Below are positions 16,401-26,492 of a DNA stretch of 64,000 bases, in pieces. Origin of the DNA: Sva-25 sp037385685 (GTDB lineage Bacteria > Pseudomonadota > Gammaproteobacteria > Chromatiales > Chromatiaceae); contig JARRMW010000004.1 of NCBI GenBank assembly GCA_037385685.1, forward strand, positions 124,001 through 188,000. Direction: 5' to 3'. Every line of letters starts with the position of its first letter. Position 1 is the stretch's first letter. Position numbers and translations under genes: made by a program. The notes under the pieces were generated by a model. The model was not told the origin of the DNA and did not search any database. It saw only the letters and a list, made by a program, of their open reading frames with translations.

Positions 16401-18008
16401 ATGGAGCGTTCCTTGAAGTTATTGAGTCGCGAGATGACAGTCACTCGGCTGATCATCCTTGCCGGGCTTGTATTTCTCCTGTTCTACAACTGGGCATTTT
16501 TCCAGAAAGTACTCGAAGTCTACCCGTTGACCATGAAGAACGCGGGATTCCTTGCTTCCCTGGCTCTCATGTTGTGGGCTTTTTTCGTCTTCCTGATGTC
16601 GCTCGTCTGTTATCGCAGAACGGCGAAGCCGATCCTGGTCTTTTTTCTGCTCCTCTCCTCTTTCGCAGCCTATTTCATGGATACCTATGGCGTCATCATC
16701 GACGACAGCATGCTCAGGAACGTCATGAAAACAGATCTCAATGAGAGCCTCGATCTCCTGAGTCTGCGCATGGTTCTCTATTTCCTTCTACTCGGTCTGC
16801 TTCCAGCAGTTCTTGTGATGGCAGTCAGGCTGCGACCGCAATCGCTCAGGCAGGCCGTGAAACAGCGGTTGCTGCTCTCCGTCGGCTCACTGTTCACCGG
16901 TGTCGCCTTGATATTCGCCTTCGGCAGCACCTATGCCTCCTTTTTCCGCGAGCACAAACCCCTCCGCTACTACACCAACCCGACCTATTACATCTATTCA
17001 AGCATCAAGGTCGCGCGGCAGGAACTCGCAGCGCCCCCGGGAGATGCCAGGCGTATCGCCGAGGATGCGCATCTGCCCGAGGAGCACCCTCACAAGGAGT
17101 TACTGATTTTCGTACTTGGCGAAACTGCACGCTTCGATCGCTTCTCGCTGAATGGTTACGAACGCGACACCAATCCGTTGCTCAAGAAGGAGGAGATCTA
17201 CGCATTCAGCAATTTCTGGTCTTGCGGAACCTCGACGGCTGTCTCGGTTCCCTGCATGTTTTCAATCTATGACAAGGACAGCTACAGCGAGTCTGCAGTA
17301 CAGTCGACAGAGAACGTACTCGACGTGCTCAAGCGCGAAGGGGTGGAGATCCTCTGGCGTGACAACAACTCCGACTCCAAAGGCGTCGCTCTGCGCGTCC
17401 CGTATGAAAATTTCAGAAGCCCGGACAAGAACCCGGAGTGTGATACGGAATGTCGGGATATCGGGATGCTGTCCGGCTTGCAGGAATATATCGACAGCCA
17501 TGCAGACAGTGAAATGCTGATCGTGCTGCATACCATGGGAAACCATGGCCCTGCCTATTACAAACGCTACCCGGAGAGCTTCGAGAAATTCACCCCTGTC
17601 TGCAAGACCAACCAGCTCGAGGAGTGTTCCAAAGACGAAATCGACAATGCCTACGACAACGCGATTCTCTACACGGATTATTTTCTGTCCGAGGTGATTG
17701 CCCTTCTCCAGCGCAATTCGGAGCGCTTTGAAACCAGCATGATCTACATCAGCGATCATGGCGAATCGCTTGGTGAACACGGGCTCTACCTGCATGGCAT
17801 GCCTTACATGCTCTCACCGGAAACACAGCGCCATGTTCCTGCTTTCATGTGGTTCGGCGAAACCTATGATGAAATCGACAGGGCCGCCATGGCTTCGAAA
17901 CTCGGCAGAAAATACTCCCATGACAATCTGTTTCATACGATTCTCGGGCTGCTGGAAATCGAAACCTCCGAATATGACCGCGAAATGGATATCGTTTTCG
18001 GCCCCTGA
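16401..18008 (+). CDS. eptA: Lipid A phosphoethanolamine transferase (EptA-like)
   Basis: An inner-membrane sulfatase-fold enzyme (535 aa) that adds phosphoethanolamine to lipid A, which lowers surface charge and affects polymyxin sensitivity. Five N-terminal membrane helices (residues ~15-165) precede a periplasmic catalytic domain. Visible motifs are LGETARFDRFSLNGY (metal-binding Glu), FWSCGTSTAVSVPCMFS with the catalytic Thr, LHTMGNHGPAYYKRYP, and YISDHGESLGE. It is next to waaA (transcribed divergently) and so belongs to the LPS group. No PmrA box was searched beyond eye. Confidence 0.85.
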   Translation: MERSLKLLSREMTVTRLIILAGLVFLLFYNWAFFQKVLEVYPLTMKNAGFLASLALMLWAFFVFLMSLVCYRRTAKPILVFFLLLSSFAAYFMDTYGVIIDDSMLRNVMKTDLNESLDLLSLRMVLYFLLLGLLPAVLVMAVRLRPQSLRQAVKQRLLLSVGSLFTGVALIFAFGSTYASFFREHKPLRYYTNPTYYIYSSIKVARQELAAPPGDARRIAEDAHLPEEHPHKELLIFVLGETARFDRFSLNGYERDTNPLLKKEEIYAFSNFWSCGTSTAVSVPCMFSIYDKDSYSESAVQSTENVLDVLKREGVEILWRDNNSDSKGVALRVPYENFRSPDKNPECDTECRDIGMLSGLQEYIDSHADSEMLIVLHTMGNHGPAYYKRYPESFEKFTPVCKTNQLEECSKDEIDNAYDNAILYTDYFLSEVIALLQRNSERFETSMIYISDHGESLGEHGLYLHGMPYMLSPETQRHVPAFMWFGETYDEIDRAAMASKLGRKYSHDNLFHTILGLLEIETSEYDREMDIVFGP

Positions 18009-18155
18009 TGATGACTACTGACATGCTGGCGAGGCGCCAGCCCTGATACATCATCCCTGCACTGCAACGGGATGCTCCGCCCCGTCGAGCATCACACCCC
18101 ATGGCACACTAATTGCATCATTGAAACAAACTGTTCAGCGTGGAGTGTGGCCAAC

Positions 18156-18710
18156 GTGTGGCGACTGGCAATCATCTCGGAAGACAAGAATGCTCCGGCA
18201 GCCCTGTCAGGACTCGATTTTGTCAATTTTGCAGGCTATTTCTCGCCAGATGACGATCCCGAGTCCATCATTGCTGACGAGACACTGGATGCACTGCTAT
18301 TGATCACGCAAGGTCTCGAAAAGGTGCAGGATTCACTTCCCCGGATGGCCGAAAAACTGCCGGTCCTGCTGTTCACCGATGATGACCGGGTCGAGCAGAT
18401 CAACCTCGCGCTGAAAACCGGTATCAGTTCCTATGTCGTCCGGGGGTTCGACCCCGAGCGTCTAGAGTCCCTGCTGAAAGTGGCGATTACGCGTTATCGC
18501 CAGCGCATGGAACAGCATGCACGCCTCCAGCGCATCGAGAGTGCGCTTGCAGAGCGCAAGGCGATTGAACGGGCCAAGGGGCTCATCATGCAACGCAAGC
18601 AGTGCAGCGAGGAAATCGCCTACCAGGCCATGCGCAGGCTCGCGATGAGCACCAACAGAAAAATTGCTGATATCGCGAATGATGTCATCAACGCTTCCGG
18701 CCGATTATGA
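18156..18710 (+). CDS. ANTAR-domain regulator with degenerate receiver
   Basis: A 184-aa protein if started at GTG 18156 (GGAG lies 10 nt before); the frame is open from an ATG at 18072. The C-terminal ~60 residues form an ANTAR domain (AERKAIERAKGLIMQRKQC and EEIAYQAMRRLAM), which binds paired RNA hexaloop hairpins and causes antitermination. The N-terminal half resembles a receiver domain, but the phosphoacceptor position reads L-I-T-Q-G with no Asp and the Lys position reads V-V-R-G-F, so control is unlikely to be by phosphorylation. It resembles NasT/AmiR-type regulators. No nitrate-assimilation gene is nearby. Confidence 0.8.
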   Translation: MWRLAIISEDKNAPAALSGLDFVNFAGYFSPDDDPESIIADETLDALLLITQGLEKVQDSLPRMAEKLPVLLFTDDDRVEQINLALKTGISSYVVRGFDPERLESLLKVAITRYRQRMEQHARLQRIESALAERKAIERAKGLIMQRKQCSEEIAYQAMRRLAMSTNRKIADIANDVINASGRL

Positions 18711-18781
18711 GAGATGCCGTATTCCCCGCCCCTTTCTCCTGCTAGAATTCCTGCCTGCCACGGCAAACCATCATCCCGAAC

Positions 18782-19516
18782 ATGACTTATTGTCTCGCCC
18801 TGAAACTCAATGAAGGTCTGGTCTTTTGCTCTGACTCGCGAACCAACGCGGGAGCAGACCAGGTCAGTACTTACAGCAAGATGCACCGCTGGGGTGTCGA
18901 TGGCGAACGCCAGTTCGTGCTGCTGAGCGCCGGCAATCTCGCCACCACCCAGAGTGTACTCAACCGCATAAAACGCGATATCTCGGAACGCGCCGAGGAG
19001 TCGCTGGCGAACATGCGCTTCATGTCCGATGCGGCGGGCTATGTGGGGAAGCTCAACAAAGCCGAACGCGAACGGCATGTCTCTCCTGATGATGTCAACG
19101 CAGGCTTCAATCCGGCCGCGACGCTCATCCTTGGCGGACAGATTCTTGGCGAGGAACCGCAACTTTTCATGGTCTACCCGGAAGGCAATTACATCAGTGT
19201 CTCGGATATCACGCCATTCATCCAGATCGGGGAGAAAAAGTACGGAAAGCCGATTCTCGACAGAATCGTCCGCGCGGATACAGATATCGACTCGGCCGTA
19301 CGCTGTGCGCTCGTCTCCATGGATTCGACCATGCGATCGAATGCGACAGTCGGACCGCCGATCGAACTGCTCGTCTACAAGAGTGACAGTCTCACGGGAG
19401 GCTGCTATCACTCGTTTGCCGATGATCACCCCTACCTGCAGTCACTGCGCAAGAGCTGGGACGAGAAAGTGATCCACGCATTCAATGAGATGCCCTCGCT
19501 GCCACTGGATTGCTGA
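18782..19516 (+). CDS. Anbu proteasome-like peptidase
   Basis: A 244-aa protein of the Anbu (ancestral beta subunit, also called BPH) family. After removal of Met1 the chain starts with Thr1. Asp17 (CSDSR) and Lys32 (STYSKMH) are near the positions of the proteasome catalytic D17 and K33. The family forms ring- or lock-washer-like assemblies. The gene is on plus, facing the transglutaminase/ATP-grasp/alpha-E operon with 48 bp between the converging ends. This is the gene content that comparative genomics links to peptide-tag synthesis and degradation. The substrate is unknown. Confidence 0.9.
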   Translation: MTYCLALKLNEGLVFCSDSRTNAGADQVSTYSKMHRWGVDGERQFVLLSAGNLATTQSVLNRIKRDISERAEESLANMRFMSDAAGYVGKLNKAERERHVSPDDVNAGFNPAATLILGGQILGEEPQLFMVYPEGNYISVSDITPFIQIGEKKYGKPILDRIVRADTDIDSAVRCALVSMDSTMRSNATVGPPIELLVYKSDSLTGGCYHSFADDHPYLQSLRKSWDEKVIHAFNEMPSLPLDC

Positions 19517-19564
19517 GAGGCATCTTCTTCCCCGCAACAGAGGCTGCGTCAGAAAGAGGATCAG

Positions 19565-20437
19565 CTAGAGACGCTCGACATTGACGGCTACTCCAAGGCG
19601 GTGCTTGCCACCACCATAGACAACGCCCTTGAGCGGTGCGACATCGGCATAATCCCTGCCCCAGGCTGTCGTGATGTGCTGGTCAAGAGGGATCTGGGCG
19701 TTGGTCGGGTCGAAATCCATCCAGCCACGCTGGGGTACGTAGATGCTGAACCAGGCATGTGATGCATCGACACCGACAAGCTTTTCCTTTCCCTCCGGCG
19801 GAATCGTCTCGATATAGCCACTCACATATCGCGCCGCAAGTCCCATCGAGCGCAGGCATGCGATCGCGAAATGCGCAAAATCCTGGCACACGCCGCGTCT
19901 GTGGGCGATGACATCCCGGAGTGGTGTGGCGATTGTCGAGAATCCGGGATCGTAGGTGAAATCACGGTTAATACGATGCATCAGGTCTTCCACGCCCTCG
20001 ATCAGTGAGCGTCCCGGCGGAAAGGAGGCACGCGCATAGTCCACGACTTCCGGGCCGGCCTCTGTAAAATCCGTGCGCAACAGGTAGAGCCTGGCCTCGA
20101 GTGTGTCTGCATCCTTTTCCGTCTTCATCATCTCGGCTGCACTTTCCCAGCTGACGGGAAAAAGCATGTCGAGCGCTGCACCGGTTTCCAGCTCAACCTC
20201 GCTGATTGCCTTGACGACCAGCCGGTCATGGGGTGTCTCAATGGAGAAGTTGACCTGCCTGTTGCCAAAAAGATCTGTCCATTCGTTCACGCTGGATGGT
20301 TGAGGTTCGATATGCAGGACAGTGGAGTGACAATGCTGGCGGCGCGTGTCTCGCACAAGCAGGCGCGCAACGTTGTGGCACAGAGAGACATTGCTGCTGT
20401 AGTTATAGGTTGTCGAATGTGTGACACGGTATCTCAT
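19565..20437 (-). CDS. Transglutaminase-like protein (Anbu-associated)
   Basis: A 290-aa protein with the transglutaminase/protease triad: Cys184 in RRGVCQDFAHFA, His227 in DASHAWFSIY, and Asp243 in WMDFDPTN. The N-terminal ~110 residues (MRYRVTHSTTYNYSSNVSL) are the bacterial transglutaminase N-terminal beta domain. Its ATG overlaps the stop of the ATP-grasp/alpha-E fusion gene (20434-20437). It has no signal peptide, so it acts in the cytosol. In this setting it could cleave or ligate amide bonds in peptides made by the neighbouring ATP-grasp proteins (inference). Confidence 0.88.
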   Translation of the reverse strand: MRYRVTHSTTYNYSSNVSLCHNVARLLVRDTRRQHCHSTVLHIEPQPSSVNEWTDLFGNRQVNFSIETPHDRLVVKAISEVELETGAALDMLFPVSWESAAEMMKTEKDADTLEARLYLLRTDFTEAGPEVVDYARASFPPGRSLIEGVEDLMHRINRDFTYDPGFSTIATPLRDVIAHRRGVCQDFAHFAIACLRSMGLAARYVSGYIETIPPEGKEKLVGVDASHAWFSIYVPQRGWMDFDPTNAQIPLDQHITTAWGRDYADVAPLKGVVYGGGKHRLGVAVNVERL

Positions 20438-23001
20438 GACTCTTTCCCGGAACGCAGCCTGACGAGTTGATGCGGCAGCTCGGCAGCCTGGAAGTAGGCG
20501 GCAGTGATGGCATTGGAGAGTGCAGGTAGTCGCTCGGCCATGACACCGAGAAATTCGTGCAGCAACTCGCGCGATCCTGTCTCTTCCGACGTCATGGAGA
20601 GACGATTGATATCCGCGAGCCTGACCAGTGTTGCCGTTTCGAGTGCAAGTCGCTCAATGTCGCTGCGGCTGCCTGTATCCCGCTTGTCAGGCAAGCCGGC
20701 CACGTGTTCCTCGATCCGGGTCATCTGGTAGGCGAGCGAACGTGGATTGTTCTCGTCACAGATGATGAGATCGAGCATCAGTGGGATCTCTGCATCCTCG
20801 CGATAGCGTCGCCTGTAGGTCATAAGGCTGTCCACGACGGTGAGCACTGAATCACGCACAAGACTCTCGTCATCGATTCCGCGGGATGAGGAGAGCATGC
20901 TTTCCAGCAGCCGGCTGATTTGCAGGGCGCGTTCGATCCGCCGTCCCATGTCGAGAAAACGCCAGCTGCGGCCACGCGTGATGTTTTCGAGTGTCAGGCC
21001 GGAAAAGGCCGTCAAGGCCGTGATGAGGTTATCGAATTCATCGAGCGCGTCGATGATATTGCCGGGCCCGGTATTATAAAGCGCATTAGATTCATCATCT
21101 ATATCATTGATAATACGCCATGTGTCCGAAGAGAGTCTGTCACGAATCGAGCGCGCGGTGCGCAGGAATGACGAGAGGGTCTGCATAAGGCTGCCGGGGC
21201 TCGATCGATCGCAAATGACGCGGCACAACTCGTTGCGTGCAGCTTCGGAATCACCCACAGGCAGTTTGAGGAAACCCGGCCAGGTCATCGTCTGTGTTGT
21301 CACGGCCTTGAGCAACCTGTCAAAGGCCTTTGTTTCTGCCCCCTCCCCCGTCTCGAGAAATTGCAGCGTCAGGCGCAGCAAACGGCTGATAAATTCCGCG
21401 CGCTCTGCATAGCGCCCCGTCCAGAACATATTGTCTGCGACGCGACCCGGAACAGCACCGTTTCTCTCCGGAACATAGATAGCATGCTGACGCTCGCCGA
21501 GGAGGCTGACCTGTTTCTCGGGCTCTGTGGCAAGTACCCAGGTGTCCTTGCTGATTCCGCCCGCCTGACTCGTCACGATCAACTGGTCGTCGCTGGAGCC
21601 GACCCGGGTCAGGCCTCCCGGCATCACCATGTAGCCATGCTCTTCGGCAACGAGAAATGCGCGCAGGACAGCATGGCGCGGTTTCAGGCGGTCGCCATCA
21701 AAGACCGGCAGGCTCGACATCGGAAGACGCTCCTGGGCGATGTAGTGGAGAGGGTTTGCGAGAATTGTGGCTTTCAATGCTTCGCGCTCTGCTGTTGATA
21801 ACTCGGCGCCGAAACGCGACCGAAAACCCATGGATTGATGCACGGGCTTGATGACGAGTTTTTCCAGGTTGGCGAGCACATGCTGACGCTCTGTTGGGTC
21901 TCCGCACCACCAGGTCTCCACGGACGGCAGCACGAGGTCCTGTCCAAGCAGCAGCCGGGACAGTTCCGGAAGGTAGCGCATCAAGGCCGGACTCTCGAGG
22001 ACACCGCTGCCAAGAGGATTGGCGACGGTGACATTTCCGGCACGCACCGCGTTCATCAGCCCGGGCACCCCGAGATAGGAATCCTCGCGTAACTCCACGG
22101 GGTCACAGTAGCTGTCATCCATGCGGCGCAGAATGACATGGACAGGGCGTAATCCCTCAAGTGTCTTCAGCCAGACCCGGTTCTCGCGCACGACCAGGTC
22201 ACTGCCCTCGACAAGCGTATAGCCGAGATAGTTGGCAAGATAAGCATGCTCGAAGTAGGACTCGTTTGCGGGTCCGGGGCTCAGCAGCACGATTGTTGCT
22301 TCGTTCTCGTCACCGGAAGGAGCATGTCTGTCCAGTGTGTGGCGCACTGTTCTGAAATAGCTTGCCAGCCGGTGTGTATGTGAGTCCCGGAAGAGACTCG
22401 GCAACACGCGGGAGATAACAATCCTGTTTTCGAGCGCATAGCCGGAACCCGAGGGAGCCTGGGTCCGGTCACTGAGAACGCAGGTCTGTCCATTCCGGTC
22501 CCGTACGAGATCAGCGGCATAAAAGAGAAGCTGATTCGAAAAGGCGGTGTCGGAATTGATGCAGGGGATCAGGTATCCGGGGTGCGAGTGCAGCAGTTCT
22601 GGTGGTAGCACGCCCTGCCTGACGAGCTTTCGTGGTCCGTAGAGATCCTGCAGGAGCAGGTTGAATAATTCGGCACGCTGCATGAGTCCGCTTTCGAGGC
22701 TGGCCCAGTTATCGCTCTCGAGGAGATGTGGTATGAGATCGAGTTTCCAGGGGCGCGTCCCGCCGCGTTCCCCATAGAAATTGTAGGTGACATCGTTCTC
22801 GCGCATCTGGCGCCAGGTCTCATCGCGCCGCTTGCGCAACTCGACCGGCCCCATTTGCTCAAGTGCTTCCATGAGATAGAGCCAATGCGGACGCACGTTC
22901 CCGGCCGGGTCGCACATTTCATCGTGACATCCGGGTGGCACATAGTCCGTGCAAAGCGCGCGGGCGCTATCCGGACTGATCTCTGTCGATTTCTGTTTCA
23001 A
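20434..23001 (-). CDS. Circularly permuted ATP-grasp fused to alpha-E domain
   Basis: An 855-aa cytosolic protein. Residues ~1-490 are the circularly permuted ATP-grasp unit (DUF404/DUF407), with WKLDLIPHLL, LIPCINSDTAF, VVRENRVWLKTLEGLRPVHV, and VIKPVHQSMGFRSRF as the ATP-binding stretches. Residues ~510-850 are an alpha-E (DUF403) helical domain, from AVPGRVADNMFWTGRYAER on. In the other gene set of this window the two domains are separate genes. ATP-grasp proteins of this group are predicted carboxylate-amine ligases that make short peptides. The gene is followed by a transglutaminase gene with overlapping codons. Confidence 0.9.
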   Translation of the reverse strand: MKQKSTEISPDSARALCTDYVPPGCHDEMCDPAGNVRPHWLYLMEALEQMGPVELRKRRDETWRQMRENDVTYNFYGERGGTRPWKLDLIPHLLESDNWASLESGLMQRAELFNLLLQDLYGPRKLVRQGVLPPELLHSHPGYLIPCINSDTAFSNQLLFYAADLVRDRNGQTCVLSDRTQAPSGSGYALENRIVISRVLPSLFRDSHTHRLASYFRTVRHTLDRHAPSGDENEATIVLLSPGPANESYFEHAYLANYLGYTLVEGSDLVVRENRVWLKTLEGLRPVHVILRRMDDSYCDPVELREDSYLGVPGLMNAVRAGNVTVANPLGSGVLESPALMRYLPELSRLLLGQDLVLPSVETWWCGDPTERQHVLANLEKLVIKPVHQSMGFRSRFGAELSTAEREALKATILANPLHYIAQERLPMSSLPVFDGDRLKPRHAVLRAFLVAEEHGYMVMPGGLTRVGSSDDQLIVTSQAGGISKDTWVLATEPEKQVSLLGERQHAIYVPERNGAVPGRVADNMFWTGRYAERAEFISRLLRLTLQFLETGEGAETKAFDRLLKAVTTQTMTWPGFLKLPVGDSEAARNELCRVICDRSSPGSLMQTLSSFLRTARSIRDRLSSDTWRIINDIDDESNALYNTGPGNIIDALDEFDNLITALTAFSGLTLENITRGRSWRFLDMGRRIERALQISRLLESMLSSSRGIDDESLVRDSVLTVVDSLMTYRRRYREDAEIPLMLDLIICDENNPRSLAYQMTRIEEHVAGLPDKRDTGSRSDIERLALETATLVRLADINRLSMTSEETGSRELLHEFLGVMAERLPALSNAITAAYFQAAELPHQLVRLRSGKES

Positions 23002-23076
23002 GGTTATTGTTCTTGCAAGAGTGCGAAGCTGCTGTAGAGAACTTTACGCAACTATCATCTGCAGGGAAACTGCCGT

Positions 23077-26000
23077 CTAGCACCCGGGCGACTTGCGCAG
23101 GTCAAGTGTCCAGGGATACTCGCGTGTCGTCTCCTCGAGACCGGGGTCGAATTCTCCCTGGGTATGTCCGATATCGCGAAAACGCGCAATACGTCGCGAC
23201 TCTGCCTCGTTGGCGTTGACCGGAAAAGTCTCGTAGTTGCGCCCGCCCGGATGTCCTGAAAAATAGGTACAGCCGCCAATAGCGCGCCTGTTCCAGGTAT
23301 CGTAGATATCGAACACGAGTGGTGTGTGAACACCAATACCCGGATGCAGTCCCGAAGGAGGCTGCCATGCCTTGTAGCGCACACCTGCGACGTACTCTCC
23401 CCTGCGGCCGGTCGATCGCAGGGGAACGCGGCGACCGTTGCAGAGCACGATATGGCGATCCTCTGTCATGCCATTGACCTTGACCTGAAGACGCTCCACA
23501 GCAGAATCAACGAATCGCGAGGTGCCCTGGGCGGTCACCTCCTCTCCCAGGACGTGCCAGGGTTCGACTGCAGTCCTGAGCTCGAGCTGGAGATCCTGCC
23601 GGGTGATCTCGCCGATATGTGGAAAGCGGAACTCAAGGAACGGCGCAAACCATTCGAGCCTGATCGGATATCCGAAGGTCTGCAGTTCGCAAATGACATC
23701 CTGCAAGTCCTGCCAGACGTAATGCGGCAACATGAACCTGTCATGCAACTCGGTTCCCCAGCGCACCGGCTTTTTACGGTATGGCTCCTGCCAGAAGCGT
23801 GCAATGAGGGCCCGGAGAAGCAACATCTGCACGATACTCATGCGCGCGTGCGGAGGCATTTCGAAAGCGCGAAATTCAACGAGTCCGAGACGCCCGCTGA
23901 CGCTCTCCGGCGAGTAGAGTTTGTCGATACAGAACTCTGAACGATGGGTGTTGCCTGTCAGGTCGACAAGCAGGTTTCGCAACAGCCGATCGACGATCCA
24001 TGGTGACGGTGTCTCCCCTTCGGGAATCTGCTGGAAAGCGATCTCGAGTTCATAGAGACTTTCGTCACGTCCCTCGTCGACACGCGGCGCCTGCGAGGTC
24101 GGGCCGATGAACAGCCCACTGAAGAGATAAGAGAGCCCCGGGTGATGCTGCCAGTAGGTCACGAGACTCCGGAGCAGTTCCGGCCGGCGTAGCATCGGGC
24201 TGTCTGCCGGCGTCATCCCGCCGATGGTGACATGGTTGCCGCCACCGGTTCCGGTATGGCGGCCGTCGAGCATGAACTTCTCGGTTGCCAGCCGCGAAAG
24301 CCGCGCCTCCTCGTAGAGGGCCTGTGTGTTCGCGACGAGTTCATCCCAGCTTTTTGCGGGATGGATATTGACCTCGATGACGCCTGGATCTGGTGTGATC
24401 GCAAAACGCTTCAGGCGATGATCGTGGGGCGGCTCGTAACCCTCCAGGATAACGGGCATCTCCAGCTCGGCAGCAGTCGCCTCGATGGAACGAACCAGGT
24501 CGAGAAAGTGTTCCAGGTGGGTCACCGGCGGCAGGAAGATGTAGAGCTTGCCCCCTCGCGGCTCCACGCACAGGGCCGTGTGGATCAATTTTCCGGGTTC
24601 ACGGCCAGGGGTACTGATTTCACCGGAGAGAAGTGAGCCCTCTTCTTCACTTCTTACGCTTTGCTGTTCCCTGTAACCGAATGGGCCGGGTTCCTGCGGG
24701 CGGACAATCTGGTAGCGACGTGCGATTTCGCCGTAGACATCGCCAAGTTCCGGCCGTGGTTCAAAGGTGCAGCGCTCGATGAAGGTTTCACGCTCGCCCT
24801 TTTCCACCCATGGCAGCGCATCGAGCGGTAGCCGGTAACCCATCGGCGAGTCCCCCGGTAACAGGAAAAGGCGGCCACGCCTGAAAGACCAGGGCGAGCT
24901 TGTCCATCCCGGTTGCGAGGCAGTGTCATCCCACTTCAAGGGAAGAACATATCCCGTTGGCTTGCCAAGACCACGGTCGAAAATCCGTCTCAGGCGTGAG
25001 CGTTCTTGCGGGTTTTCGAGCTTGCTGTCGTTGACATCGACATTCTCTGGCAAGGTTCCCTCTTTCCACATGTAATAGAAGGCGTCCTCGTAGCCGGCCT
25101 GCATCGTCGCGTCGGTCAAGCCGAGATAACGCGACAGCCTTCCGAGGAAGCGTTCCGCATCGGTTACATCGAGCTGCTGTGGAGAACTCTCGTCAGCCAG
25201 CCAGCGTGGATCGTTCCAAACGGGCAGCCCGTCGGCGCGCCAGAAACAGCCAAGCGCCCAGCGAGGCAGTGGTTCGCCCGGATACCATTTCCCCTGTCCG
25301 TAATGCAGCACGCCGCCTGGCGCAAACCGGTGATGGAGTCTTTGAAGAAGGTCCCCTGCCAGTTCACGTTTCTTCTCGCCGAGGGCGTTGATATTCCACT
25401 CGGCACCATCCATGTCGTCGATTGAAACGAATGTGGGTTCACCACCCATCGTGAGGCGTACGTCATTCGCAACCAGATCCTGCTCGATTTGCTCGCCGAG
25501 CTCCATGATGTGGCCCCATTGCTGATCGCTGTAGGGTTTGGTGACACGCGGATCCTCGTGAATGCGCGTGACCTGGTTGTGGAACCGGAATTCAACCTCT
25601 GCCTTGTCTGAAGCGCCGGTGATCGGGGCGGCGTCGATCGGATCCGGCGTGCAGGCGAGCGGAATATGCCCCTCCCCGGCGAATAGACCGGAGGTCGGGT
25701 CGAGACCAACCCAGCCAGCGCCAGGCAGATAGACCTCTGTCCATGCATGCAGGTCCGTGAAATCGTGATCTGTGCCAGAGGGGCCGTCCAGGGATTTCTC
25801 GTCAGGCTTCAGCTGGATCAGGTAACCCGAGACGAAACGCGCAGCCAGACCCAGGTGGCGCAGGATCTGTACCAGCAACCACGCAGTGTCTCGACAGGAG
25901 CCGCGCCGGATCGTCAGTGTCTCCTCGCAACTCTGGATGCCGGGCTCCATGCGGATGTTGTAGTCGATATGCTGCTGGAGTTCCTGATTGAGATCGACCA

Positions 26001-26433
26001 GGAAATCGTTTGTATCATTTTTACTGCGATCGATGCCTTTAAGCCATTTTTTGAGTAAAGGTCCCTCCTCCCTGATGGCCAGGTAGGGAGCGAGTTCCCG
26101 GTTCAGACGCTCGCTGTATTTGAAGGGATACTGTTTTGCATATTCGTCGAGAAAGAAATCGAACGGATTTATCACGACCATCTCGGCGACAAGGTCGACC
26201 TCAACCGAGAGAACCCTGGTTTTTTCCGTGAACACCAGGCGTGCAAGGTAATTGCCGAACGGATCCTGTTGCCAGTTGATGAAGTGCTTCTCGGGCCCGA
26301 TTTTCAGGGAATAGCTCTGTATTGGCGTCCGCGTATGTACAGCCGGGCGCAATCGCACAATATGGGGTGACAGACTGACAAGCCTGTCATAGCGGTACTC
26401 GGTCTTGTGATTGATCGCGATACGGATCGCCAT
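23077..26433 (-). CDS. Transglutaminase-DUF2126 protein
   Basis: A large 1118-aa cytosolic protein. The N-terminal ~310 residues are a transglutaminase-like unit: N-domain MAIRIAINHKTEYRYDRLV, catalytic Cys180 in IRRGSCRDTAWL, His229 in DLHAWTEVYL, and Asp245 in VGLDPTSGL. The rest is DUF2126, with GGEPTFVSIDDMDG, YGQGKWYPGEPLPRW, GRHTGTGGGNHVTIGG, and FEMPPHARMSIVQ. As I recall, DUF2126 has been assigned to the glutamine-synthetase/GCS-like ligase fold. It lies 59 bp after the stand-alone alpha-E gene and 75 bp before the fusion gene. It is probably a ligase/peptidase pair in one chain. Confidence 0.88.
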   Translation of the reverse strand: MAIRIAINHKTEYRYDRLVSLSPHIVRLRPAVHTRTPIQSYSLKIGPEKHFINWQQDPFGNYLARLVFTEKTRVLSVEVDLVAEMVVINPFDFFLDEYAKQYPFKYSERLNRELAPYLAIREEGPLLKKWLKGIDRSKNDTNDFLVDLNQELQQHIDYNIRMEPGIQSCEETLTIRRGSCRDTAWLLVQILRHLGLAARFVSGYLIQLKPDEKSLDGPSGTDHDFTDLHAWTEVYLPGAGWVGLDPTSGLFAGEGHIPLACTPDPIDAAPITGASDKAEVEFRFHNQVTRIHEDPRVTKPYSDQQWGHIMELGEQIEQDLVANDVRLTMGGEPTFVSIDDMDGAEWNINALGEKKRELAGDLLQRLHHRFAPGGVLHYGQGKWYPGEPLPRWALGCFWRADGLPVWNDPRWLADESSPQQLDVTDAERFLGRLSRYLGLTDATMQAGYEDAFYYMWKEGTLPENVDVNDSKLENPQERSRLRRIFDRGLGKPTGYVLPLKWDDTASQPGWTSSPWSFRRGRLFLLPGDSPMGYRLPLDALPWVEKGERETFIERCTFEPRPELGDVYGEIARRYQIVRPQEPGPFGYREQQSVRSEEEGSLLSGEISTPGREPGKLIHTALCVEPRGGKLYIFLPPVTHLEHFLDLVRSIEATAAELEMPVILEGYEPPHDHRLKRFAITPDPGVIEVNIHPAKSWDELVANTQALYEEARLSRLATEKFMLDGRHTGTGGGNHVTIGGMTPADSPMLRRPELLRSLVTYWQHHPGLSYLFSGLFIGPTSQAPRVDEGRDESLYELEIAFQQIPEGETPSPWIVDRLLRNLLVDLTGNTHRSEFCIDKLYSPESVSGRLGLVEFRAFEMPPHARMSIVQMLLLRALIARFWQEPYRKKPVRWGTELHDRFMLPHYVWQDLQDVICELQTFGYPIRLEWFAPFLEFRFPHIGEITRQDLQLELRTAVEPWHVLGEEVTAQGTSRFVDSAVERLQVKVNGMTEDRHIVLCNGRRVPLRSTGRRGEYVAGVRYKAWQPPSGLHPGIGVHTPLVFDIYDTWNRRAIGGCTYFSGHPGGRNYETFPVNANEAESRRIARFRDIGHTQGEFDPGLEETTREYPWTLDLRKSPGC

Positions 26434-26492
26434 GTTGATTTACCCGTTGGTGTGCGTGAATGGAGGTCTCCGGAATTTCCGGGCGCCTCTCC

